Shown here one piece after another: positions 1 through 8,299 of a stretch of 64,000 nt of DNA; position 1 is the first letter of the stretch, and the number at the start of each line of letters is the position of its first letter. Where the stretch lies: the NCBI RefSeq assembly GCF_039523555.1, contig NZ_BAAAFN010000015.1, forward strand, positions 682,001 through 746,000, read 5' to 3'. The position numbers and the translations under genes are program-made. Under the pieces are notes generated by a model that was not told the DNA's origin, did no database searches, and was given only the letters and a program-made list of their open reading frames with translations. Source of the DNA: Castellaniella daejeonensis (GTDB lineage Bacteria > Pseudomonadota > Gammaproteobacteria > Burkholderiales > Burkholderiaceae_B).

Positions 1-1
1 G

Positions 2-454
<453 letters not shown>

Positions 455-467
455 GGATCCGGCTTCC

Positions 468-1262
468 ATGCATATTCCTGTTCCGGCGCGTGGCGCGCTG
501 GTTTCACTCACGGCGTTCGGCGCGGACGAAGTCCGGCGCCACGGCCAGGCCTGGTTCGCGCACCTGGCAATGGCATCCGGCGCCGATGGCTTCGAAGTGC
601 GCGGCGAGCTGCTGGGCGAGGACGCCGACGGCGAGCTCGATGCGCTGGCGGCACTGGCGTCCGCCAGCGGGCTGGCCCGTGTCTATTCCAGCCCGCACGG
701 CATGTGGGACGGCACCGGCCGCCTCGATGAGGCGGCCGTTCGTGAAGGCCTGGACCGCGCGATCCGGCTGGGTGCCGGCTGGCTGAAGATGTCGATCGGT
801 GCCTTCGCTCCGGGTGCGGCGGCCGGGCTGCCCTCCTTGCGGGCCCTGCTGGATGGCCACCCGGTCGAACTGCTGGTGGAGAACGACCAGACGGAATCGG
901 CGGGCACCATCCCGGCACTGTCGGCCTTTTTCCGCTCGGCCGACGCGGCCGGCTTGCCGCTGGGCATGACTTTCGACATGGGCAACTGGCATTGGGTGGG
1001 CGAGTGTCCCTTGCGGGCGGCCGACGCGTTCGCCGCGCGGGTCCGCTACGTGCATTGCAAGGGGGTGCTGCGGCGGCCCGACCGCTGGGTGGCGGTGCCC
1101 CTGGAATCATCCGCCGCGCCCTGGCGCGCGGTGCTGCGGGCGCTGCCCGCCGCGCCCCGGGCCATCGAATATCCGCTGACCGGTGCCGATCTCGCCCGGG
1201 TCACGGGCCAGGCGCTGGATGCCCTGCGCCGACTGGAGCAATCTACCCATGACAATGCATGA
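468..1262 (+). CDS. kguE: KguE-like sugar phosphate isomerase/epimerase (TIM barrel)
   Basis: A 264-residue protein of the AP-endonuclease-2 / xylose-isomerase-like TIM-barrel family. Probable metal-binding acidic and histidine residues lie in VENDQTESAG, FDMGNWHWVGE and YVHCKG. No reaction can be read from the sequence. The name rests on position directly before a KguK and a KguD homologue, the order kguE-kguK-(kguT)-kguD known in Pseudomonas 2-ketogluconate operons. KguE's own biochemical role in that operon is poorly defined. GAGGAT lies about 9 nt before the ATG. Its 3' end overlaps kguK by 14 nt, consistent with translational coupling. Alternative: an unrelated sugar or inositol epimerase. 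Confidence 0.75.
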   Translation: MHIPVPARGALVSLTAFGADEVRRHGQAWFAHLAMASGADGFEVRGELLGEDADGELDALAALASASGLARVYSSPHGMWDGTGRLDEAAVREGLDRAIRLGAGWLKMSIGAFAPGAAAGLPSLRALLDGHPVELLVENDQTESAGTIPALSAFFRSADAAGLPLGMTFDMGNWHWVGECPLRAADAFAARVRYVHCKGVLRRPDRWVAVPLESSAAPWRAVLRALPAAPRAIEYPLTGADLARVTGQALDALRRLEQSTHDNA

Positions 1263-2199
1263 ACCGCTCGACGTCGTCACGCTGGGCGAGGCGATGGTGA
1301 TGCTGGTGGCCGGGCAGCCCGGGCCGCTGGAGCGCGTGGAAACCTTTCACAAATGCACGGCGGGCGCCGAGACCAACGTGGCCATCGGGCTGGCCCGCCT
1401 GGGCCTGCGGGTGGGCTGGGGCAGCCGGCTGGGACAGGATTCCCTGGGGCGCTACCTGCTCGAGAGCCTGCGTGGAGAAGGCGTGGACTGCTCGCGCGTG
1501 GCCCTGGTGCCGGGCGAGCGGACCGGCTTGCTGTTCAAGAATCGTGTCACGGACGGCAGCGATCCCCTGGTCGAATACCACCGCGCGGGGTCGGCGGCCA
1601 GCCGCATGCGTCCGGACGATGTGGACCGGGACTGGCTGCTGTCTGCCCGGCACCTGCATGCCACCGGCGTGTTCGCGGCGGTGTCGGCCGACAGCTTCGA
1701 GGTATCGCGCCAGACCATGCGCCTGATGCGCGAAGCCGGCAGGACCGTGTCCTTCGACACTAACCTCAGGCCCTCGCTGTGGGCCTCGACCGAGGCCATG
1801 CGCGCCGGCATCAACGAGCTGGCCGGCCTGGCGGACTGGGTGCTGCCGGGGCTGGAAGAAGGCCGCCTGCTGACCGGCGAGCGCAAGCCCGAGGCGATCG
1901 CACGCTTCTATCTCGAGCGGGGGGCGGGGCTGGTGGTGGTCAAGCTTGGCCCCGACGGCGCGTATTACGATGACGGCGCGCGCAGCGGCCGCGTGCCGGC
2001 CCACCCCGTGGATCGTGTCGTCGATACGGTGGGCGCCGGCGATGGCTTTGCCGTGGGCGTGATCAGCGGCCTGCTCGAAGGCCTGCCCCTGGAACGCGCC
2101 GCGGTGCGCGGGGCCTGGATCGGTGCCCGCGCGGTGCAGGTGCCGGGCGATACCGAAGGCCTGCCCACGCGCACTTTGCTGCAGCTGGCCGGGCTGTAG
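1249..2199 (+). CDS. kguK: 2-ketogluconate kinase (PfkB family)
   Basis: A 316-residue ribokinase/PfkB-type sugar kinase expected to phosphorylate 2-ketogluconate to 2-keto-6-phosphogluconate in the cytoplasm. The N-terminal substrate side has TAGAETNVAIGLARLG, and the C-terminal PfkB signature DTVGAGDGFAVGV holds the catalytic Asp and the anion hole. The stretches SFDTNLRPSLW and WVLPGLEEGRLLTG resemble Pseudomonas KguK closely. The related 2-keto-3-deoxygluconate kinase (KdgK) cannot be fully excluded, but the flanking kguE and kguD favour KguK. The ATG at 1249 is chosen because GGAG lies 10 nt upstream; an ATG two codons later is also possible. The start lies inside the end of kguE. Confidence 0.85.
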   Translation: MTMHEPLDVVTLGEAMVMLVAGQPGPLERVETFHKCTAGAETNVAIGLARLGLRVGWGSRLGQDSLGRYLLESLRGEGVDCSRVALVPGERTGLLFKNRVTDGSDPLVEYHRAGSAASRMRPDDVDRDWLLSARHLHATGVFAAVSADSFEVSRQTMRLMREAGRTVSFDTNLRPSLWASTEAMRAGINELAGLADWVLPGLEEGRLLTGERKPEAIARFYLERGAGLVVVKLGPDGAYYDDGARSGRVPAHPVDRVVDTVGAGDGFAVGVISGLLEGLPLERAAVRGAWIGARAVQVPGDTEGLPTRTLLQLAGL

Positions 2200-2231
2200 C
2201 CGGCCGGATCGTCTTCACACGGAGTTTCCCC

Positions 2232-3200
2232 ATGCCACGCCAGACCGTCCTCGTCTATCGCGACCTGCCCGAGCCCCAGCTGGAGCGGATCCGGGCCGAG
2301 CACGAGGTCATCCGGGCCGATCCCCGGCGCGAGGACCAGCGCGAGGCGTTCTTCCAGGCGCTGGGCCGGGTCCAGGGCATGATCGGTTCCAGCTTCCGGC
2401 TGGACGCGGCGATGCTGGACCGGGCGCCATCCCTGCGCGTGGTGTCCAGCATCTCGGTGGGCGTCGACGCCTATCCGCTGGCCGCGCTGCGCGAGCGCGG
2501 CATCGTGCTGTGCCATACCCCGGGCGTGCTGACGGAGTCGGTGGCGGATCTGCTGTTCGGCATGGTGCTGGCCACCAGCCGCCGGCTGTGCGACATGGCC
2601 GGCATGGTGCGCGAAGGCCGGTGGGTGCGCAATGTCGGTCCCGAAGAGTACGGCTGGGACGTGCACGGCAAGACCTTGGGCATCGTCGGCTATGGCCGCA
2701 TCGGCCAGGCGCTGGCCCGCAGGGCGGCCCTGGGTTTCGGCATGCCGGTCGTCTATCATGCCCGCCGCCCGGTCGAGAGCGGCCTGCCGCCCGGCAAGGC
2801 GCGCGCCGCCGGACTGGACGAACTGCTCGAAGTTTCCGATTTCGTCGTGCTGGTCCTGCCGCTGACCGAAGCCACGCGCGGCCTGATCGGGCCGCAGGCC
2901 TTCGCACGGATGAAGCCTGGCGCGATCCTGATCAACGGCGCGCGCGGCCCCATCGTCCAGGAGCAGGCGCTGCTCGAGGTGCTGGAGAGCGGGCGTCTGC
3001 GGGCGGCCGGGCTGGACGTGTTCGACGTCGAGCCGCTGCCGCTGGATTCGCCGCTGCGCGGCCATCCGCGCATCCTCGCGTTGCCGCACATCGGCTCGGC
3101 CACGCATGAGACGCGGACCGCCATGGCGGCCATGGCGGTCGACAATCTCCTGCAGGTGCTGCGCGGCGAGGCGCCCCCGGCCGCCTATCCGCTGGCCTGA
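2232..3200 (+). CDS. kguD: 2-keto-6-phosphogluconate reductase / D-2-hydroxyacid dehydrogenase
   Basis: A 322-residue NAD(P)-dependent D-2-hydroxyacid dehydrogenase of the GhrB/KguD group. The Rossmann motif is GIVGYGRIGQALA. The catalytic Arg is in INGARGP, the Glu in DVFDVEPLP, and the His in LPHIGSATHET. In the ketogluconate pathway it reduces 2-keto-6-phosphogluconate to 6-phosphogluconate, which then enters the Entner-Doudoroff route. Family members also reduce glyoxylate, hydroxypyruvate or 2-ketogluconate, so specificity rests on the kguEK context. It follows kguK after 32 nt and converges on eda. No kguT-type transporter gene lies between kguK and kguD, unlike in Pseudomonas. Confidence 0.82.
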   Translation: MPRQTVLVYRDLPEPQLERIRAEHEVIRADPRREDQREAFFQALGRVQGMIGSSFRLDAAMLDRAPSLRVVSSISVGVDAYPLAALRERGIVLCHTPGVLTESVADLLFGMVLATSRRLCDMAGMVREGRWVRNVGPEEYGWDVHGKTLGIVGYGRIGQALARRAALGFGMPVVYHARRPVESGLPPGKARAAGLDELLEVSDFVVLVLPLTEATRGLIGPQAFARMKPGAILINGARGPIVQEQALLEVLESGRLRAAGLDVFDVEPLPLDSPLRGHPRILALPHIGSATHETRTAMAAMAVDNLLQVLRGEAPPAAYPLA

Positions 3201-3236
3201 TGCGGCGGTCTTGCTGATGCGGTGTTGCTGATGCGG
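3197..3236. repeat. Three short direct repeats at the kguD/eda junction
   Basis: The nonamer CTGATGCGG occurs at 3197-3205, 3214-3222 and 3228-3236. The last two copies sit in a 14-nt unit beginning TTGCTGATGCGG. The first copy contains the kguD stop codon. The array fills the 37-nt space between the convergent kguD and eda genes. It looks like slipped-strand duplication. No function is apparent. Confidence 0.6.
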
Positions 3237-3237
3237 C

Positions 3238-3870
3238 TCAGCCTGCGGCGAGCGCGCAGGCCTCTCGGGCGAGGGCAGTGATGGCATCCCATTGGCGGGC
3301 CTCGACGGCGGACGCGGGCGTCAGCCAGGATCCGCCCACGCAGCCGACGTTGGGCAGGGCCAGGTAGCGGGCCGCGTTGCCTGCGTGGATGCCTCCCGTG
3401 GGGCAGAAGATCAGGTCGGGCAGGGGGCCTTGCCATGCCTTGAGCAGGGCCTCGCCACCCACGGCTTCGGCCGGAAACAGCTTCTGCACCCGGAATCCCA
3501 GTTCGGCCGCGCGCATGGCCTCGGAAGCCGTGGCGACTCCCGGCAGGAACGGGATGCCGGTGGCCTGCGCGGCATGGGCCAGGTCGTCGGTCAGGCCGGG
3601 GCTGATGCCGAAGCGGGCGCCAGCCCGCAGGGCGTCGTCCAGCTGCTGCGGCGTGCGCACGGTGCCCGCGCCGACCACGGCCTCGGGAACCTGGTCCTGG
3701 ATGGCGGCGATCGCGTCCAGCGCGGCAGCCGAGCGCAGCGTGATTTCCAGCGTGCGGATGCCGCCGGCGACCAGCGCGCGCGCCAGGTCCACGGCCGTGT
3801 CCGGATCCCGGATCACGATGACCGGCATGACGGGGCTGAGTTCGATCAGTTCAAGGGCATTCATGGGCAT
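3238..3870 (-). CDS. eda: KDPG aldolase (2-dehydro-3-deoxyphosphogluconate aldolase)
   Basis: A 210-residue class I aldolase, normal length for Eda, cleaving 2-keto-3-deoxy-6-phosphogluconate to pyruvate and glyceraldehyde 3-phosphate. The catalytic Glu is at residue 42 (LEITLRS) and the Schiff-base Lys at residue 130 (VQKLFPAE). The phosphate-binding CPTGGI and glycine-rich VGGSWL segments are present. It converges on the kgu genes, supplying the final Entner-Doudoroff step for the 6-phosphogluconate made by KguD. The dehydratase Edd is not in the window. A second in-frame ATG lies two codons downstream (3864) and could be the true start. An operator-like palindrome lies just upstream. Confidence 0.92.
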   Translation of the reverse strand: MPMNALELIELSPVMPVIVIRDPDTAVDLARALVAGGIRTLEITLRSAAALDAIAAIQDQVPEAVVGAGTVRTPQQLDDALRAGARFGISPGLTDDLAHAAQATGIPFLPGVATASEAMRAAELGFRVQKLFPAEAVGGEALLKAWQGPLPDLIFCPTGGIHAGNAARYLALPNVGCVGGSWLTPASAVEARQWDAITALAREACALAAG

Positions 3871-3894
3871 TCGGGCCTGGGGCCGTATGAGTGG

Positions 3895-3911
3895 ATGTAG
3901 TCATTCTACAT
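3895..3911 (-). promoter_or_regulatory. Operator-like palindrome over the putative eda -10 box
   Basis: A perfect inverted repeat, ATGTAG-TCATT-CTACAT, lies 25-41 nt upstream of the eda start. On the minus strand a TAGAAT hexamer (3903-3908; 5 of 6 to the -10 consensus) lies inside it, so a bound repressor would block the promoter. The 15-nt core TGTAG-N5-CTACA has the same size and end bases as boxes described for the RpiR-family regulator HexR, which controls Entner-Doudoroff genes in other proteobacteria. The assignment to HexR is inference; a GntR-type regulator is equally possible. Confidence 0.5.
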
Positions 3912-4004
3912 GCGAAAGAGAAATTGGCCCGTGTTTTTACGATTGCGATAATCCGACTACTTTTCGGGATGCATGGAATGCGAGGGCCGCAGTGCACGCT
4001 GGGC

Positions 4005-4010
4005 TAAAAT
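4005..4010 (+). promoter_or_regulatory. Putative -10 element for ispD-ispF
   Basis: TAAAAT lies in an otherwise GC-rich stretch 83 nt before the ispD start. The same hexamer recurs upstream of tsaB, fdxA, trpB, rpmF and lepA in this window. No convincing -35 box is visible at the usual distance. Confidence 0.45.
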
Positions 4011-4092
4011 CGCTTCCCATGAACGCATTCTTCCGCCTGCCCGGTGCGCCATGGGCTGCGATCCCGGACGGCACGGACGGGAGCCCTTCCCG

Positions 4093-4821
4093 ATGAGCGC
4101 ATCCCTGACCGCGCTGGTGCCGGCCGCCGGGGCCGGCGTGCGTGCCGGCAGCCCGGACGGGCTGCCGAAGCAGTACCGCGACCTGGGGGGCGAGCCCATG
4201 CTGCGCCATGCCGTGCGCGCGCTGCTTGCCGATTCCCGCATTGCCCAGGTACGAGTGGCCGTGGCCCCTGGCGATTCATGGGCGGATGCGGCCCTGGCCG
4301 GCTTGCCGCGCACGGTGCTGCGCCGCTGCGGTGGCCCCACGCGTGCCGAGACCGTGCGTGCCGCCCTGCGGGATGCGGACCTGGCCGCCGGGGCCTGGGT
4401 GCTGGTGCACGATGCCGCCCGGCCGGGGCTGCCGGCCGACGCCCTGGCGCGCCTGATCGATGCCTGCCTGGCGCAGGACAGGGGCGGGCTGCTGGCCTTG
4501 CCGGTGGCCGACACGGTCAAGCAGGCCGGGGAAGCGTCCTGCGGCCCCGCATGGGTGGATCGCACGCTGCCGCGTGATGGCCTGTGGCTGGCGCAGACGC
4601 CGCAGATGTTCCGGGCCGGGGAATTGCAGGCGGCGCTGGACGCGCGCGCCGGCGATCCCAGGGTGACCGACGAGGCCTCGGCGGTGGAGCTGGCCTGCCC
4701 GCCCGGCCGCGCCCCGTTGCTGGTGCGCGGCGCCCGGGCCAACGACAAGCTGACCTGGCCGGAAGATTTCGACTGGTTCGAGGGCCTGCTCGCGGCGCGC
4801 CGCGAGCCGCGTTCCCGCTGA
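4093..4821 (+). CDS. ispD: 2-C-methyl-D-erythritol 4-phosphate cytidylyltransferase
   Basis: A 242-residue IspD, usual length, forming CDP-methylerythritol from MEP and CTP in the non-mevalonate isoprenoid pathway. Visible motifs are the nucleotide-binding VPAAGAGVR followed by LPKQYRDLGG, the HDAARPGL loop, AQTPQMF and VTDEASAVE. The start is set at 4093 because the conserved LTALVPAAGAG begins four residues later and a GGGAG sits about 10 nt upstream; the open frame to 3973 has no homology. ispF follows after 29 nt, the usual ispDF arrangement. Confidence 0.95.
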   Translation: MSASLTALVPAAGAGVRAGSPDGLPKQYRDLGGEPMLRHAVRALLADSRIAQVRVAVAPGDSWADAALAGLPRTVLRRCGGPTRAETVRAALRDADLAAGAWVLVHDAARPGLPADALARLIDACLAQDRGGLLALPVADTVKQAGEASCGPAWVDRTLPRDGLWLAQTPQMFRAGELQAALDARAGDPRVTDEASAVELACPPGRAPLLVRGARANDKLTWPEDFDWFEGLLAARREPRSR

Positions 4822-4850
4822 ACGGCACACACTGGAGCACGCATACCATC

Positions 4851-5342
4851 ATGACGCCCTCTTTTCCTTTCCGCGTCGGCCAGGGCCACGATCTGCACGT
4901 TCTGGCGCAGGGACGGCCGCTGATCATAGGCGGCGTGCACATTCCCTATGAACGGGGGCTGGTCGGCCATTCGGATGCAGACGTGCTGCTGCACGCAGTG
5001 ACCGACGCCGTGCTGGGGGCCGCCGGGCTGGGAGACATCGGCCGACATTTCTCGGACCGTGATCCGCGCTGGGCCGGGGCCGACAGCCGGCTTTTCCTGC
5101 GCGAGGCCGCCCGCCTGGCCCGCGAGGCAGGCTGGTTCGTCGTCAATGTGGACGCCACGGTGCATGCCCAGGCGCCGAAGATCGCGCCGCACGCGCCCGC
5201 CATGGTTGCCTGCATCGCCAGCGACCTGGGGATCGAGGCATCGGCGGTCAATGTCAAGGCCAAGACCAACGAGGGCCTGGGCTACCTGGGGCGGGGCGAG
5301 GGCATCGCGGCCAGCGCGGTGGCGCTGCTGGCGCGAGCCTAG
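4851..5342 (+). CDS. ispF: 2-C-methyl-D-erythritol 2,4-cyclodiphosphate synthase
   Basis: A 163-residue IspF, normal length, making methylerythritol cyclodiphosphate from CDP-ME 2-phosphate. The zinc ligands are in VGQGHDLH and in GLVGHSDADVLLH. The substrate loops GDIGRHFSD and KTNEGLGYLGRGEGI are intact. It lies downstream of ispD as in most beta- and gammaproteobacteria. It ends 4 nt from the stop of the convergent ahpC gene, with no hairpin terminator between them. Confidence 0.96.
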   Translation: MTPSFPFRVGQGHDLHVLAQGRPLIIGGVHIPYERGLVGHSDADVLLHAVTDAVLGAAGLGDIGRHFSDRDPRWAGADSRLFLREAARLAREAGWFVVNVDATVHAQAPKIAPHAPAMVACIASDLGIEASAVNVKAKTNEGLGYLGRGEGIAASAVALLARA

Positions 5343-5346
5343 GAAC

Positions 5347-5895
5347 CTAGAGCGTGCTGCCGCCGATGGGGCGGTTGCATGCGCACAGACCGTCGGTCAG
5401 CAGCGCGTCCAGGACGCGCAGGGTTTCTTCGGGGCTGCGGCCCACGTTGAAATTGTTGACCGACACGTGCTGGATGATGTTGTCCGGATCGACGATGAAG
5501 GTGGCGCGCAGTGCGACGCCTTCGGACTTTTCGCGGATGCCCAGCGGATCGACCAGCGCACCCGCCGTATCGCTGAACTGGTAGTGGTTGAGCTTGCCCA
5601 GTTCTGGGCTGTCGCGCCGCCAGGCAAGCTTGACGTATTCGTTGTCTGTCGAGCCGCCCATGAGCACGGCGCCGCGCGCCTCGAATTCGTCGGCCAGCGC
5701 GTTGAAGCCGATGATCTCGGTGGGGCAGACCTGGGTGAAGTCCTTGGGGTAGAAATAGATCACCTTCCATTTCCCGGGGAAGGACGATTCCGTGATGTCC
5801 TCGAAGGCCGAGACGCCGTTTTCCTCGTGCTGGTTGAAGCCGGGCTTGACGCCGGTGACGCGGAAGGCCTCGAGCTTGTCGCCTATGGTTTTCAT
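5347..5895 (-). CDS. ahpC: AhpC-type peroxiredoxin
   Basis: A 182-residue thiol peroxidase reducing alkyl hydroperoxides, hydrogen peroxide and probably peroxynitrite in the cytoplasm. The peroxidatic Cys is residue 57 (KDFTQVCPTE). Two cysteines near the C-terminus (171 and 173, LCACN) recall mycobacterial AhpC, which has two C-terminal resolving cysteines and works with AhpD. This differs from the enterobacterial AhpC that pairs with AhpF. Neither ahpD nor ahpF is nearby. The start at 5895 has CAGGAG about 5 nt upstream; the open frame to 5940 adds no conserved sequence. A TAGAAT (minus strand, 5939-5944) is a plausible -10 box. Confidence 0.92.
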   Translation of the reverse strand: MKTIGDKLEAFRVTGVKPGFNQHEENGVSAFEDITESSFPGKWKVIYFYPKDFTQVCPTEIIGFNALADEFEARGAVLMGGSTDNEYVKLAWRRDSPELGKLNHYQFSDTAGALVDPLGIREKSEGVALRATFIVDPDNIIQHVSVNNFNVGRSPEETLRVLDALLTDGLCACNRPIGGSTL

Positions 5896-5938
5896 CGGGG
5901 CTCCTGAGTTGATGTGCGGCCATCGGGGCCGCTGCCCC

Positions 5939-5944
5939 ATTCTA
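5939..5944 (-). promoter_or_regulatory. Putative -10 element for ahpC
   Basis: TAGAAT on the minus strand, 44 nt before the ahpC start. It is followed by a short GC-rich inverted repeat (GGGGC...GCCCC) and then the ribosome binding site. No recognisable OxyR site was identified. Confidence 0.35.
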
Positions 5945-6006
5945 CGCCATGGGCCAGGCTGCCGTGCCGGCCGCGGGCGCCCGCCGGGGCACGCGGATGC
6001 TCTGGA

Positions 6007-7419
6007 TCAAGCTTTGCCCTGGGGCTTGGCCTTGGGGATTTCGATGCGCGCCAGCAGGCCGTGGGGTGTGTTGGGCGCCAGGGTGAATTTCCCGCCCACC
6101 TGGCCCAGCAGGCGCTCGACGATGGACAGGCCCAGGCCTGCGCCGCTGACGCCGGTGCGGGCCGATTCGCCGCGCGCGAAAGGCCGCAGCAGCCGCTGGA
6201 TGTCGGTCTGTGGAATGCCCATGCCCTGGTCGCGCACTTCGATGGTCAGCTGGTTGCCGGTCTGGAAGGCGATCAGGCTGATGTGGGCGCGGTCGTCGCC
6301 GGCGCTGCGACCGTAGCGGCGGGCGTTCTCGATCAGGTTGCTGACAATGCGCTTGAGGTCGTTGGCGCTGATCCGCGCCTGCAGGTCCGGCTGGATGGAT
6401 GCGCTCAGCTCGCCGCCCAGGGATTCGGTGTGGCTGCGTTCGCGTTCGAATAGGTCCTTCAGCACGCGGGATACGTCGATGCCGGCCTCGGGCACCTGCC
6501 CGGCCGGTCGCGCGTATTCCATCAACTGGCCGATGCTGTGGTTGATCTGGGCCAGATCTTCGTCGATGGCCTGGCGGGCCTCGTCGGTCATGTGGCTCAT
6601 CTCGATTTCCAGCCGGATCCGCGCCAGGGGGGTGCGCAGGTCGTGGGAAATCCCCGCCAGCATGATTTCGCGGTCGGCCTCGTTCTGCCTCAGGTCGCGC
6701 GCCATGCGGTTGAAGGCGATGTTCATGTCGCGGATCTCGACCGGCCCCTTTTCCGGCAGGGGCGTGGGGGTCTCGCCGCGCGCGAGCTGCTGGGCCACCT
6801 TGGCCAGCTGGGCCAGGGGCTGGTTGATGAAACGCACGCTGATGGCCGCCCCCAGCAGCGCCAGCATCAGCGATGCCCCCACCCAGCCCAGCCATTCGCG
6901 GCCGGTGGTCAGGCGCAGCTGGTCGCGGTCGAAGACCAGCCAGTACAGGTCGTCGTTGATGTTGAAGCTGATCCAGATGCCGGGAACCTGGTTCACGGAC
7001 CACATGATGGCGGTCTGGCTGCCCAGCCGGTTCCGGATCTCGCCGGATACGTTGTTCCAGTAGTCGGTCTGGGGCAGGGGCTCGAGCACGTCGGAGCGGT
7101 CGCGGGGCTGGACGCGCAGGCTTTCCTGGGTTGCCAGGTCCAGCAGCAGGGAAGGGCGCACGGGCGGCGGCGCGTAGACCAGGGCCGAGCGCGTGATGCT
7201 GACCGTGGTGGCGATCCGCTGCGCCAGCTGGGCGGCCCGGGGGCCTTCCTCGATGTTGAAGACGATCTGCAGCCATGCCCCGAGGCTGACCAGCATCAGG
7301 CAGGCAATCAGCAGGAAGGATCGGCTGAATAACCCCAGCCGCAGCCGGGGGCGGATGCCGTGCCGGAGCCGCCTCAGGAGAGTCATGGGAAGGTGATGGA
7401 CGGTGGATGTGCGGGACAT
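6007..7419 (-). CDS. envZ: EnvZ-like sensor histidine kinase
   Basis: A 470-residue inner-membrane kinase. Transmembrane segments lie at about 33-53 and 180-198 and enclose a periplasmic sensor of about 125 residues. A HAMP region follows (about 199-250), then the phospho-acceptor His259 in ISHDLRTPLAR. The HATPase_c boxes are N (NLIENARRYG), G1 (EVRDQGMGIP) and G2 (GAGLGLSIV). It should phosphorylate the OmpR-type regulator encoded 18 nt upstream. The layout matches the RisA/RisS pair of Bordetella, which is my best guess at orthology. An alternative start at 7386 removes 11 residues; neither start has a strong ribosome binding site. Confidence 0.9.
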   Translation of the reverse strand: MSRTSTVHHLPMTLLRRLRHGIRPRLRLGLFSRSFLLIACLMLVSLGAWLQIVFNIEEGPRAAQLAQRIATTVSITRSALVYAPPPVRPSLLLDLATQESLRVQPRDRSDVLEPLPQTDYWNNVSGEIRNRLGSQTAIMWSVNQVPGIWISFNINDDLYWLVFDRDQLRLTTGREWLGWVGASLMLALLGAAISVRFINQPLAQLAKVAQQLARGETPTPLPEKGPVEIRDMNIAFNRMARDLRQNEADREIMLAGISHDLRTPLARIRLEIEMSHMTDEARQAIDEDLAQINHSIGQLMEYARPAGQVPEAGIDVSRVLKDLFERERSHTESLGGELSASIQPDLQARISANDLKRIVSNLIENARRYGRSAGDDRAHISLIAFQTGNQLTIEVRDQGMGIPQTDIQRLLRPFARGESARTGVSGAGLGLSIVERLLGQVGGKFTLAPNTPHGLLARIEIPKAKPQGKA

Positions 7420-7437
7420 GCGCCCGCACGGGGTTTC

Positions 7438-8172
<735 letters not shown>

Positions 8173-8284
8173 GCGGAAAATGTAACAGGGTCGGGAAAGG
8201 GGCACCAGCGCTTATCACAAGAAATTACACAATAAGCGTTTGGTCGTCGTTTCGAGCATAAGGCGGACCTGCCGGCGTCTCCTT

Positions 8285-8290
8285 TAAAAT
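8285..8290 (+). promoter_or_regulatory. Putative -10 element giving an almost leaderless tsaB-rimI mRNA
   Basis: TAAAAT ends 9 nt before the ATG of tsaB-rimI at 8300. If used, transcription would begin within a few bases of the start codon. No Shine-Dalgarno sequence lies between them (GGCCTAGCC). No good -35 box is seen. Confidence 0.4.
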
Positions 8291-8299
8291 GGCCTAGCC

